Below are positions 42,616-51,139 of a stretch of DNA of 64,000 nt, piece by piece. Each line of letters begins with the position of its first letter. Position 1 is the first letter of the stretch. The notes under the pieces were generated by a model. It was not told the DNA's origin, made no database searches, and worked only from the letters and a program-made list of their open reading frames with translations. This stretch comes from Akkermansiaceae bacterium UBA2381 (GTDB lineage Bacteria; Verrucomicrobiota; Verrucomicrobiia; Verrucomicrobiales; DEV007): the NCBI GenBank assembly GCA_002344215.1, contig DDSV01000024.1, positions 197,474-261,473 of the forward strand, given 5' to 3'. The position numbers were made by a program, and so were the translations under genes.

Positions 42616-44169
42616 ATGGCCCGCTCTCTATTCCACCTCATCAGCCTCGCCGTTATTGGCGGCCTATCCGCTCTGATTTATTCCGAAATCATCGACACAG
42701 GGAAGCGATACGATGTCTTCGATCTGTTAAAGAAAAGACCCCTCACCGCAGTCATCGGTGCGGAGAACCCGATCATTGCCCAGGGGGATCCTTCTCCCCT
42801 CCTCCGGGCCGAGCCGCTCGATCTCAACAATCTCGGTATTCTCGCTGACATGAACCGCGCTCTCTCGGACCTTACCGAAGCGGTGGTCCCGTCCGTCGTG
42901 AGTATCGACACCACCACCAATGTCAATGTCACCCGGGTTGTCCCCACGGATCCTTTCGGACTATTCGGCTACCGCCAGGATCAGAGTTACGAAGCTCCCG
43001 GCCTGGGCTCGGGTGTCATCGTGACGAATCAGGGACACATCGTCACCAATCACCATGTCGTTGCCGGAGTTGATGCCATCCGGGTCACCCTCCATGACGG
43101 CAGTCAGTATGAAGCAGAGTGGATCGGCAGCGATCCGAACGTCGACGTGGCCGTGCTTCAACTCAAGGCACCCGAGGGTGGCCAACTTCCGGTAATTCGC
43201 CCCCTTTCCTTCGGCGATTCTGATTCCGTCAGGGTCGGCGAAATGGTCCTCGCCGTGGGCAATCCCTTCGGCCTCAGCGAAACCGTGACGCAGGGCATCA
43301 TCAGCGCAAAGCAGCGGGAACTGAGTGACGGATCGAATGACTACTTTCAGGTGGATGCGGTCATCAACCCCGGAAACTCCGGGGGACCTCTGGTGAATAT
43401 CCGCGGCGAAATCATCGGCATCAACGTGGCGATCTTTACCGGACAGCAGGATGTGCGCGTCTGGCAGGGCATCGGTCTTGCCATTCCGGCGAATGAAGTG
43501 AAGGAGGTCTTCGAAGCGATTGTTCTCGGGAGACCTCTCATTCGCGGATACATCGGCGTCGAGGTGGAGAACATTTCGCGGAACTACGCCATTGCCCTCG
43601 GACTCACCAGTACGCAGGGCGCTCTCATCACCAATGTCGTGAGCGATTCTCCCGCTGAAGAAGCAGGCCTGAAGCCGGGCGATGTGATCCTCATGTTCGA
43701 CGGGAAGCCGGCGAAGAATGCGGAGGAAGTTCTCGCAAGGATTCAGTCGAAAAAGGCGGGCGAAGTCGCCAATCTCAGTTTCGTACGCAAAGGAGAGCCG
43801 ATGGAGATCGCTGTTCAGGCCATTGCCAAGTCGGACACCAATACACTGAAGCTGAAGTCGGATATTGCCGCCAACGGGCAATCGATCGCCGAGGCACTGG
43901 GCATTTCGGTGGGCAACCTTTCCCCGGAGCAGCGCATCGCCCTCGGTCTACCGGAAACCACCGCCGCGATTGTCATCACCGGAGTGAAGGCCGATTCCCA
44001 GGCGGCGAAGCGTTTTCAAACGGGTGACCTCATTCATCGAATCAATCAGGCCCCCGTGACTGATGTGGCAACCTTCTACGATCTTCTCGGGTCACTTCCC
44101 CAGGACAAAACAACGGTCATGGTCCTGAGCCGCGATGGAACTCTGATTCGCGCCTTCCTTAACCCTTGA
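42616..44169 (+). CDS. HtrA/DegP-type serine protease
   Basis: 517 residues. An N-terminal membrane anchor or uncleaved signal (HLISLAVIGGLSALIYSEI) is followed by a trypsin-like domain with the catalytic triad H147 (TNHHVVAG), D177 (DVAVLQL) and S255 (NPGNSGGPLV). Two PDZ domains follow: one near 320-410 (YIGVEVENISRNYAIALGL, ADSPAEEAGLKPGDVILMFDGK) and a more degenerate one near 430-510 (GVKADSQAAKRFQTGDLIHRI). The enzyme degrades or refolds damaged envelope proteins. It is 33 bp downstream of the secreted thioredoxin-like gene, probably one transcript. Confidence 0.93.
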   Translation: MARSLFHLISLAVIGGLSALIYSEIIDTGKRYDVFDLLKKRPLTAVIGAENPIIAQGDPSPLLRAEPLDLNNLGILADMNRALSDLTEAVVPSVVSIDTTTNVNVTRVVPTDPFGLFGYRQDQSYEAPGLGSGVIVTNQGHIVTNHHVVAGVDAIRVTLHDGSQYEAEWIGSDPNVDVAVLQLKAPEGGQLPVIRPLSFGDSDSVRVGEMVLAVGNPFGLSETVTQGIISAKQRELSDGSNDYFQVDAVINPGNSGGPLVNIRGEIIGINVAIFTGQQDVRVWQGIGLAIPANEVKEVFEAIVLGRPLIRGYIGVEVENISRNYAIALGLTSTQGALITNVVSDSPAEEAGLKPGDVILMFDGKPAKNAEEVLARIQSKKAGEVANLSFVRKGEPMEIAVQAIAKSDTNTLKLKSDIAANGQSIAEALGISVGNLSPEQRIALGLPETTAAIVITGVKADSQAAKRFQTGDLIHRINQAPVTDVATFYDLLGSLPQDKTTVMVLSRDGTLIRAFLNP

Positions 44170-44248
44170 ACCCGACACTGGTGACATTCAAGAGGGTTGA
44201 TCGGAAAACATGAGAGGGTTACCCCCACGTTCAATCGCATAACGCATC

Positions 44249-45208
44249 ATGACGCGTCTCACGCTCGCGGAGTTTCGGACGCGTTCGGGCGAATTTGATG
44301 CGGCGGTCGCACTGAGCCGGAAAGAGTCCCCCTTCTGCTCGAGTTCCCTGTGGCAACTGGCGGCGCACGATCACCTCCACAGGATCCCCGCAGAGAACCG
44401 CCACTTCATTGTCGAAGAATCGGGATCCTGGCTGGCTTTTGTTGAGCGGGAACAACCGGGAATTTTCTATCCTTTCGAAGCTGCCTGGATGTTCGGCTGC
44501 CCTCTCGTCGGGGCTATCGACGAAACCATCGATCTCCTGGAGCGGTCATCGAGAGAGTGGCTCGGAGGAGCGGCTGGATTCTGTATCAGCGGAGTTCCGC
44601 TCGGCGGGGAGTCACACTCGAAACTTCGCCTCATTGAACCCCTGGTGCGCCACTATCAGGAGTTTCCAAGCACCGACTGCATGATCCTCGATCTCGACGA
44701 TGGGATCGAAGCCTGGCTCAGTCGACGGTCAAAGAAACTTCGCCGCACTCTGCATCAGGCGGAAGAGGTTAGCGATGTTGAGGTCGTCTCCTTCGGGCAG
44801 GAGAATCCGGAGGAACTATTCCAGAGAATTCTTGAGGTTCAGAAGCAGACCTACAAATGGGGCGAAGGGTCCGATATTTTTCAGTTTCCCGAATACGCCG
44901 CCTTCTACCGTTCACTTCTTGGAGATCTGCACCGGCGAGGACAATTGCGGCTCTTGTTTGCAAAGAGCGGCGGAACAGATGTTGCCTACATTTTCGGAGG
45001 GATCGCGGGAAACACTTACCGGGGCCTGCAAATGAGTTACATCGAGGAGTTCCGGTCACAGGGCCTCGGCAACCGGCTCCAGTTGGAGAATGTCCGGCGT
45101 TGCGCCGGTGAAGGAATCACTCGATACGATCTGGGTATGCATGCACCGTATAAGGAGCGCTGGGCGGACCGGAGGGAAGTAAACACAGGAATATTTATTG
45201 TTTGGTGA
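44249..45208 (+). CDS. GNAT-type (Acetyltransf_6) protein
   Basis: 319 residues, no signal peptide. Features of the FemAB/BioF2-like acyltransferase group: AAHDHLHRIPAENRHFIVEE, a central DDGIEAWLSRRSKKLRRTLHQAEE, an EVQKQTYKWGEGSDIF helix, and the C-terminal YRGLQMSYIEEFRSQGLGNRLQLENVRR with DLGMHAPYKERWADR. The substrate is unknown. It is convergent with the SRPBCC-like gene, with the coding ends overlapping by 14 bp. It resembles the protein at 32271 in type but not closely in sequence. Confidence 0.7.
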   Translation: MTRLTLAEFRTRSGEFDAAVALSRKESPFCSSSLWQLAAHDHLHRIPAENRHFIVEESGSWLAFVEREQPGIFYPFEAAWMFGCPLVGAIDETIDLLERSSREWLGGAAGFCISGVPLGGESHSKLRLIEPLVRHYQEFPSTDCMILDLDDGIEAWLSRRSKKLRRTLHQAEEVSDVEVVSFGQENPEELFQRILEVQKQTYKWGEGSDIFQFPEYAAFYRSLLGDLHRRGQLRLLFAKSGGTDVAYIFGGIAGNTYRGLQMSYIEEFRSQGLGNRLQLENVRRCAGEGITRYDLGMHAPYKERWADRREVNTGIFIVW

Positions 45209-45710
45209 GGGAGATCGATTCTCCTGAATGGTCACCTTTGGCCAGGACCCGCAAGTGTCGACTGACGGCCCGCCGGAGCAGGAGGGAGATCATCCACAGA
45301 ACCGGGCGGGCGCATTCGTTCACCGGGTACAACTCAAAATCGCGCCGTATGAGGGAAGCTTCTCCTTCCACGGCAAAACTCCATGTCTCAACGAAGCGGC
45401 TCGCTAAGGCGGAAAGAGGAAAAGCAAACCCGCTCAGTTCGATCACGGCCCGTTCATTCGGCAGCCATTCCAGAATGCGCTCCTGATGCACTGAGCCATC
45501 GGTATTTTCAACCCTGATCACGGATCCGGCACCCTCATCATTCCGTAGGACAAACGTCGCCTCACGAATCCCGGGCAGGGGTCCGTAGCCCTTGAAGGAG
45601 TTCCATTTTTCGAGATTGAGTAGCCCCTCGAATATTTCGCGCCGCGGGATCCTCAGCGTATCCTTGCAGCCAAACCTCACAGGACGAACACTTGGAGTGG
45701 CATCATTCAT
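45195..45710 (-). CDS. SRPBCC-like (START/polyketide-cyclase fold) protein
   Basis: 171 residues, no signal peptide. The order of features is that of small SRPBCC proteins: an N-terminal strand and helix with IPRREIFEGLLNLEKWNSF, GAGSVIRVENTDGSVHQERILEWLPNERAVIEL, a long central segment RFVETWSFAVEGEASLIRRDFELYP, and a C-terminal amphipathic helix LLLRRAVSRHLRVLAKG. Such proteins bind lipids or hydrophobic ligands. It lies 34 bp downstream of folP on the same strand, so it may be co-transcribed; the functional link is unknown. Confidence 0.6.
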   Translation of the reverse strand: MNDATPSVRPVRFGCKDTLRIPRREIFEGLLNLEKWNSFKGYGPLPGIREATFVLRNDEGAGSVIRVENTDGSVHQERILEWLPNERAVIELSGFAFPLSALASRFVETWSFAVEGEASLIRRDFELYPVNECARPVLWMISLLLRRAVSRHLRVLAKGDHSGESISLTKQ

Positions 45711-45744
45711 CTTTTGAAGTGCGACGTCAAACCAACCGCCATGT

Positions 45745-46593
45745 CTACACTGGAGTCGAGTTCCTCAACATCGCCTCGGTCATGCGGAGCGCCTCGAGAT
45801 TAGATTTAACCTCGTGGACACGGTGTAAAGGAACCCCTTTCTCCCTTGCCAGGGAAGTGATCGCCACCGTAGGCCAGGCGCGGTCTTCGATGCGGTCGGA
45901 TCCAATGAGTTTTCCGATGAAAGATTTTCGCGACACTCCAAGAAGGATCGGCCGCCCCTCTACGTTGAGCCGGTCGAGATTCGCCAGGATCTCAAGGTTG
46001 TGCTCCAGGGTTTTTCCAAATCCTATTCCCGGGTCATACACGATGGCCTCAGGAGACACCCCGGCGACGATCAACCCGCTGTGCCGGTCGGCGAAAAATT
46101 CGACAATCTCCTCGATGACATCCCTGTAGCGCGGATTCTGCTGCATCGTCCGCGGTGTCCCCTGCATATGCATCACGACAATCCCCACGCCGGTCTCTGC
46201 CGCCACCCTCACCATTTCCGGATCGCGAAATCCGCTGATATCATTGATTATTCCCGCACCGGCATTCACCGCTGCCCTTGCCACGCCGGGCTTGCAGGTG
46301 TCCACGGAGAGCACAACATCAGGGCATTCTCTCCTCAGCCGTTCCACAAGAGGCAAAATCCGGCGGATCTCCTCCTCCTCGTCTACGTCGGAAGCTCCGG
46401 GACGCGTGGACTCTCCACCGATATCGATGATGGCGGCACCTTCAGCGATCAGTTTGCCAGCCTGATCAAAGGCCGCCTCCACGGAAATGAAAAGTCCTCC
46501 ATCCGAAAATGAATCCGGAGTGACATTGACGATCCCCATGATCTCGCCCCGGTCGGAGAAGTCGAAGGTATGATCACGACACCGCCACTTCAT
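45745..46593 (-). CDS. folP: dihydropteroate synthase
   Basis: 282 residues. Joins 6-hydroxymethyl-7,8-dihydropterin pyrophosphate to p-aminobenzoate, the step inhibited by sulfonamides, in folate synthesis; cytoplasmic TIM barrel. Signatures are IMGIVNVTPDSFSDGG, IIDIGGESTRPGA, VLSVDTCKPGVARAA, INDISGF, VVMHMQGTPRTMQ, DPGIGFGKTLEHNLEIL and GVSRKSFIG. It follows bioB by 63 bp on the same strand, so a cofactor-synthesis transcript is plausible. Confidence 0.97.
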   Translation of the reverse strand: MKWRCRDHTFDFSDRGEIMGIVNVTPDSFSDGGLFISVEAAFDQAGKLIAEGAAIIDIGGESTRPGASDVDEEEEIRRILPLVERLRRECPDVVLSVDTCKPGVARAAVNAGAGIINDISGFRDPEMVRVAAETGVGIVVMHMQGTPRTMQQNPRYRDVIEEIVEFFADRHSGLIVAGVSPEAIVYDPGIGFGKTLEHNLEILANLDRLNVEGRPILLGVSRKSFIGKLIGSDRIEDRAWPTVAITSLAREKGVPLHRVHEVKSNLEALRMTEAMLRNSTPV

Positions 46594-46656
46594 CTTTGAT
46601 CCGGGTCTACGGCTTGATTTCCCCCGGCTGATTTTGATTCCGAACCCGCGGACCGC

Positions 46657-47652
46657 TCACGCCAGTGCGGGAGAAAGAGGACGGGAGTCTTCCGCGTTTG
46701 GAGCAGGCAGTTCCCGATTCGGTCTCTGGGGCTCCAGCCCCAGTTTTTTAAGGAGCGCAAGATCCGCCTGAGACTGGGGATTGCCCGTCGTGAGCAGTTT
46801 GTCCCCGTAGAAAATCGAATTTGCCCCCGCAAAAAAGCAAAGCGTCTGAAGTTCCTCACTCATCTGCTTGCGCCCGGCGGAGAGCCTGACCTTCGCCTTC
46901 GGGATGGCAATTCGCGCAAGCGCGATCATACGAACCACTTCGAAGGAGTCGACTCCCTGGGAATCCGCAAGCGGAGTTCCCGGAATCGGGACAAGTGAGT
47001 TGATCGGAACACTTTCAGGCTGGGGATTGAAGAGGCTCAGAATTTCCAGCATCTTTATCCGGTCATCGGTCGTCTCGCCAAGGCCAAGAATGCCACCCGA
47101 ACACACCGACATTCCAGCATCCTGAACATGACGCAGGGTGTTGAGCCTGTCCTGAAAGGTATGAGTCGAAACGATGTTCGTGTAGTGCTCGGGAGATGTA
47201 TCAATGTTGTGATTGTAGGCCGTCACCCCCGCTTCCTTGAGTTTCATGGCCTCAAGCGGGCCGAGTTCACCCAGCGTGGTACAGACCTCCATCCCGAGTT
47301 CGCTGACGCTCTCGACGATCTCAAGGACCTGCTCAAAGCGCTTCGTCCCGTCCTTTACTCCCTTCCAGGCCGCGCCCATACAGAAGCGGGTCGATCCATT
47401 TTCTCTCGCTTGCCGGGCGCGCTCGAGAATGTCCTCCTTTTCCATGAGCCGCTCGGCTTCAACACTGGTGCTGTATCGGGCTGACTGAGCACAATAGGAG
47501 CAGTCTTCCGAACAGCCTCCGGTCTTGATGCTGAGAAGGGTGCAGAGCTGAACCTCGTTCTGCGGCCAGTTCTCTTCGTGCACTTTGCGCGAGCGCTGAA
47601 TGAGATCGAAGAAGGGAAGCGAGTAGAGTTGTTTGAGTTCGTCGAACTGCAT
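46657..47652 (-). CDS. bioB: biotin synthase
   Basis: 331 residues. A radical-SAM enzyme that inserts sulfur into dethiobiotin to make biotin. The SAM-binding 4Fe-4S motif is C47-SED-C51-SY-C54; other signatures are FCMGAAWK, YNHNIDTSPEHY, SGGILGLGE and VPINSLVPIPGTPL, with FCFFAGANSIFYGDKLLTTGNP near the C-terminus. The ATG at 47652 gives the typical N-terminal length. No other bio genes (bioA, bioD, bioF) lie in the window. Biotin serves the pyruvate carboxylase encoded at the left end. Confidence 0.97.
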   Translation of the reverse strand: MQFDELKQLYSLPFFDLIQRSRKVHEENWPQNEVQLCTLLSIKTGGCSEDCSYCAQSARYSTSVEAERLMEKEDILERARQARENGSTRFCMGAAWKGVKDGTKRFEQVLEIVESVSELGMEVCTTLGELGPLEAMKLKEAGVTAYNHNIDTSPEHYTNIVSTHTFQDRLNTLRHVQDAGMSVCSGGILGLGETTDDRIKMLEILSLFNPQPESVPINSLVPIPGTPLADSQGVDSFEVVRMIALARIAIPKAKVRLSAGRKQMSEELQTLCFFAGANSIFYGDKLLTTGNPQSQADLALLKKLGLEPQRPNRELPAPNAEDSRPLSPALA

Positions 47653-47742
47653 CGGTGAGGATCTGTCGGGTTTCGGGTGCCTCAGGGAACCCTTGAGAGT
47701 GGACCACGAAATCCGGAGATTTCACCTAAATGTTCAAAAATT

Positions 47743-48471
47743 CTATCCAGACCACCGGCCGCCATCAGAGACAAAGGGAAGTTTCCCCTGCCCCGTCTGG
47801 GAGTAATCCGTCTTACCGATGGCGCCTATCATCTTCACCCCGGTAACTCTGCGGAACTCCTGAGAGAATGCCTCGCCGCTGTGGCATCCCCAGCTCTTGC
47901 AATAAGCCCCCCGGGCAAACGCCTTGCGGTTCAAGCGCTTCAATTCCCCCTGATGGAGAAAGGCTCTCGATGCCCCGAGGATGTGATTGCTGTAATCGAA
48001 GACAAAACAATATTTGTTCGAATGGCCGAAATACTCGAAGCCCGAAACTCTCACCGCACTTCGATTCTGGCCGCTGTTGACATAGTTGATGATCTCATCC
48101 GAGTTGCTGAACCAGACCAGTTTGATCCCATACTTGTCCCTGACGCTCTCAATATTGGCGATGAGGGGCTGGCCGTCCTCGGTCGCACGGGATTCGTACC
48201 CGGGCCGGTAGACAAGCCAGGTGATCTTCACGGTGTTGTTGCTCGCCTTTTGGAGCTGCTCGATCCTGAATCGGGCGGTGCGGATAAAGTTGCCCCACCA
48301 GCGGTCGTGGCGGTGGGTTTCACGCCGGTACCCTTCCCAATATTGAAGCGCCGGACCGCCGGAAATGATGATGTATTCGTCGTTCGGATTGAGCGCGGCC
48401 CCTGCATTTTCGGGGGCCACCCAGACCGCGGATAAAGTCAGCAGGCTAATGATAAAAAGGCGGAATGTCAT
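47743..48471 (-). CDS. secreted protein with possible clan-CD (caspase-like) dyad
   Basis: 242 residues. A signal peptide (MTFRLFIISLLTLSAVWVAPENAGA) marks export. The mature protein begins DEYIIISGGPALQYWEGYRRET, with an aromatic and His-rich first half. Two motifs stand out: FEYFGHSN with H150 and KSWGCHSGE with C196, spaced as in clan-CD cysteine peptidases, where an H in a GH turn and a C after a strand form the dyad. The end has MIGAIGKTDYSQTG. The family is not recognised by name; the peptidase idea is inference. It is 90 bp upstream of bioB on the same strand and 97 bp downstream of the amidase gene. Confidence 0.6.
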   Translation of the reverse strand: MTFRLFIISLLTLSAVWVAPENAGAALNPNDEYIIISGGPALQYWEGYRRETHRHDRWWGNFIRTARFRIEQLQKASNNTVKITWLVYRPGYESRATEDGQPLIANIESVRDKYGIKLVWFSNSDEIINYVNSGQNRSAVRVSGFEYFGHSNKYCFVFDYSNHILGASRAFLHQGELKRLNRKAFARGAYCKSWGCHSGEAFSQEFRRVTGVKMIGAIGKTDYSQTGQGKLPFVSDGGRWSG

Positions 48472-48568
48472 GTCTGGCCTGTTCCTGGTCGAATTCGTGT
48501 GGAATGAAGGTAAACGTCAGCGCTCGAAAAGCAACCGGCACACCCGCGCCTGATGCCGGAGGGAGCTA

Positions 48569-49378
48569 TCAACTCAGGCCAACCCAGTCGCTAACGATAC
48601 TCCAGACTCTCTGAACCATCTGTTTCCGGCGCTTCGCCTCCTCTTCTTTGATCTTTTGTTCGCGAAGAGCCTCATCGTAACGGACAAGCCGGGCGTGGTG
48701 CATATTGATCCTGCCCACAAACCATCTCCATGTGTCGCCGGGCTTACCGTTCTCGAGAAGAAAGTGAGGACAGTCCTTATTCGGAGGGTCGTAGCCTTCA
48801 CGAGGCCAGTGGTAATGGGCGCGAACATTCTCGATCGGGATCTTGTGATGATACATCAGGGTCGCGGCGAGTTTTGCGGTGCGCTCCATGGTCACCACCT
48901 GATTGTTCCCTTGATGCTCACACATCTCAATGCCGATGGAATAACGATTCCCCGGTCCATCAAAATCGGCATGCTCACCCCTCTCACTGGTCGGGATGTG
49001 CTGAATGACGGCATTGTCCTGAACTGTGAAGTGCCAGCAGAGATAACCACAAACTCCGCCTCGAAGGGCACCGCGGTTCAGAGCCTTGGCGTGGGCATAG
49101 GCGTCACCCGTCGGATTTTGTGTGCTGTGGATCGTGATATACTGAGGAGTCATCTCGCGAAAGATTCTCCTCCCGTATTTACCTTCGGGGATGAGGTCGA
49201 CTTTCAGATTCAGCTCTTTCTGCGCATCGGCGGGGTTGAGCGGCTCATTGGCCACAGCCCCGAGTTCACGCTCCCAGATCTGCCCTTTTCCGCCGGACTG
49301 ATTCGTGTTACACGCCGTGAGGAACAGGAGAGTCCCGGCAACCGCGGTAAAGGGAATGAGTAGAAAAAATCGTTTCAT
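48569..49378 (-). CDS. N-acetylmuramoyl-L-alanine amidase lipoprotein (Amidase_2)
   Basis: 269 residues. The lipoprotein signal ends in the lipobox LTAC near residue 23. The domain is Amidase_2 (PGRP-like), with zinc ligands and catalytic residues visible in ITIHSTQNP, GYLCWHFTVQDN, HEGN-like region YSIGIEMCEHQGNN, and the C-terminal HYHWPREGYDPPNKDCPHFLL. It cleaves the bond between muramic acid and the stem peptide, in cell-wall turnover or recycling. The C-terminal 60 residues are a charged helix (EEAKRRKQMVQRV). The frame is open 20 codons upstream, but the lipoprotein start at 49378 is preferred. Confidence 0.9.
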   Translation of the reverse strand: MKRFFLLIPFTAVAGTLLFLTACNTNQSGGKGQIWERELGAVANEPLNPADAQKELNLKVDLIPEGKYGRRIFREMTPQYITIHSTQNPTGDAYAHAKALNRGALRGGVCGYLCWHFTVQDNAVIQHIPTSERGEHADFDGPGNRYSIGIEMCEHQGNNQVVTMERTAKLAATLMYHHKIPIENVRAHYHWPREGYDPPNKDCPHFLLENGKPGDTWRWFVGRINMHHARLVRYDEALREQKIKEEEAKRRKQMVQRVWSIVSDWVGLS

Positions 49379-49537
49379 ATTTCCGGACCAATCTAAATGG
49401 AAGCAGAAAAAAATAGCCCGACTGGAACCTTTTCGCAAATATATTAAAGAAAAATTAAAAGTTTCTTAAAATTGAGAGTTAAATTCAGCTAAATAAGCCT
49501 TCCCTGCCCGAGTCTTTTAAAAAAGACGCTAAACTTA

Positions 49538-49918
49538 TTACCTCTCAAGGATTTCAACTTCGTAGCCGTCAGGATCGGTCACGAACGCCATTTTGATTTT
49601 GCTCCCGGAAGGAAAGGCTTCGCGCCAATCTGAGGGCCAGATCTCGATTCCTGCTTTTTCAATCCCGTCGCAATAGGCGATGATATCCTCAACCCCCACT
49701 GCGGTGTGCATGAGATCCTCGGGAAACTCCACCTTAAAGTCGGGCGAATAACAAAGTTCGAGGAAGTGGTCATTTCCATCGAGTTCCAGAAACGCCAACT
49801 GGTTTCCCGCAGGGGACTTTTCGGTTCGTCGGGTCAGTTTAAACCCGAGCGTCTCATAAAATGAAATCGTCGCTTCGAGGTCGGTGACGCGGATCCGAGT
49901 GTGGAGAAATTTGATCAT
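49538..49918 (-). CDS. glyoxalase I / lactoylglutathione lyase-type protein
   Basis: 126 residues of the vicinal-oxygen-chelate family. It matches GloA in FLHTRIRVTDLEATISFYETLGF, an ELDGNDHFLELCYSPDF loop, LMHTAVGVEDI and FVTDPDGYEVEILER. The four metal ligands are expected at the first His, the Glu of FLEL, the His of MHTAVGV and the last Glu. GloA removes methylglyoxal as a glutathione hemithioacetal. Whether this organism uses glutathione is unknown, so the substrate thiol is open. A short hairpin (GTCTTTT/AAAAGAC, 49512-49527) lies just after the stop. Confidence 0.9.
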   Translation of the reverse strand: MIKFLHTRIRVTDLEATISFYETLGFKLTRRTEKSPAGNQLAFLELDGNDHFLELCYSPDFKVEFPEDLMHTAVGVEDIIAYCDGIEKAGIEIWPSDWREAFPSGSKIKMAFVTDPDGYEVEILER

Positions 49919-50084
49919 ATCTGATCAGTGCGATGAATCGGGCACTTTCGCAAGTGACTCATGCCCGCTACTTTCGTGTTCCCCAGGACGAGCCCCAGAG
50001 AGATCATCCGGCATCTCACCAAATTCCTCACTCTCGCCGTCATTTCAGCCCCCGAACAGGGACCACGGACTGAGAAAGAGAAGG

Positions 50085-50157
50085 TGGCTCGACCCAGATT
50101 CGAACTGGGGACACAAGGATTTTCAATCCTCTGCTCTACCAACTGAGCTATCAAGCC
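50085..50157 (-). tRNA. tRNA-Phe (anticodon GAA)
   Basis: A 73-base cloverleaf on the minus strand. The acceptor GGCTTGA pairs with TCGAGCC (one G-U) before discriminator A. The D arm is TAGCTCAGTTGGTAGAGC, the anticodon stem GAGGA/TCCTT holds the loop TTGAAAA, giving anticodon GAA, and the T arm contains CAGTTCGAATCTG. CCA is not encoded. It stands alone in the gap between the glyoxalase and DUF1080 genes. Confidence 0.95.
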
Positions 50158-50274
50158 TTCTCGTTCCCGGCAACGTAAATACGGCCGGATTCCGCGGGAG
50201 GAGGAAGTAATACTCGGATGATTGTGAAAAACAACCCAAAAATACGGAGATTTCCCTCAAAACCGAAGAGCAGC

Positions 50275-51018
50275 TCACAAAGGCTTCACCGCAAAACTCT
50301 CGTAATGAATCTCACTATCCGGGTCGTGAGCCTGAATCGCAAAGGTTCCTTCGCCAAGCTTCCGGCCGGGAGAACCGGCAACACCGGGGCCACCATCGGG
50401 CTCCGTATAGTCCACCGTGGTCTCCCCGTTGACCTGAATCACGATGCGCTTGCCCTGAACGGTGATGTGGTAATCGAACCATTCGCCATCCGTGCTCGGG
50501 GCCTTCTCGCGAATCTCAAAATCACCGCCTTTGGGTGGCTCCTGCCCTTCCTGCAGGACCACGATGTTTTTGACCCCGTAGAGGCTGCCGGTCTTTTTCG
50601 GATCCTTGTGCGTGGAATTGACCTGACACTCATATCCCTGCTCGGGCCACGCCTCGGCCTGATAGCTTGTATGAAAATAGACGCCGCTGTTTGAGCCGGG
50701 CATCGTCTTAATGCGGGCCTTGAGTTCAAAATCTTTGAATTTGGCTCCGTTGACCTCACCCGAGTAGAAAAGGTGACTTTTGCCCCCTTTTACGATCAGG
50801 ATCCCGTCCTTCACCGAATAAGACTCGGGATTTTCGGCTGAGATGGTCCATCCATCGAGGTTTTTACCATTGAAGAGTTCGACAAAGCCATCCCCGGGGG
50901 TCGCCTTGGAGGTATCGGAAGAGGTGGCGGGAGCTGATGAATCGGAATCAGAGCCGCATGAGGCGAGAAACAGCGCACCAACAGCAGCAATGAGGGAATC
51001 GTGGAAACCTTTTTTCAT
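50275..51018 (-). CDS. DUF1080 (3-keto-disaccharide hydrolase-type) lipoprotein
   Basis: 247 residues. The lipobox LASC near residue 21 marks a lipoprotein, followed by a Ser-rich linker. The domain is DUF1080: GFVELFNGKNLDGWTIS, a beta-sandwich with FKDFELKARIKTMPGSNSGVYFHTSYQ, a characteristic GYECQV, and GEWFDYHITVQGKRIVIQVNGE near the C-terminus. Members act on sugars such as 3-keto-disaccharides and are abundant in PVC bacteria. The frame is open far upstream across the hom gene, so only the ATG at 51018, which gives the lipoprotein signal, is credible. Confidence 0.88.
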   Translation of the reverse strand: MKKGFHDSLIAAVGALFLASCGSDSDSSAPATSSDTSKATPGDGFVELFNGKNLDGWTISAENPESYSVKDGILIVKGGKSHLFYSGEVNGAKFKDFELKARIKTMPGSNSGVYFHTSYQAEAWPEQGYECQVNSTHKDPKKTGSLYGVKNIVVLQEGQEPPKGGDFEIREKAPSTDGEWFDYHITVQGKRIVIQVNGETTVDYTEPDGGPGVAGSPGRKLGEGTFAIQAHDPDSEIHYESFAVKPL

Positions 51019-51042
51019 GGCGGGGATTAAGACAGTCCCGCC
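51019..51042 (-). promoter_or_regulatory. hairpin in the leader of the DUF1080 gene
   Basis: GGCGGG (51019-51024) and CCCGCC (51037-51042) form a perfect 6-bp stem with a 12-base loop, directly against the start codon of the DUF1080 gene. As RNA it would cover the ribosome-binding region. A role in limiting translation is inferred from position only. Confidence 0.35.
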
Positions 51043-51139
51043 GCTTTTGTGCAACCTTGAAAGTGCGTCATGAGTTTCGAGAAACAATGTGAGAAGAATC
51101 CGTTTGCTTACCGGCAGGGGGAGCACTTCTTTTCGGGGA

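Noticed and set aside
49512..49527. GTCTTTT/AAAAGAC hairpin downstream of the glyoxalase gene
   Set aside because: AT-rich stem with a 2-base loop; too weak to list as a terminator with confidence.
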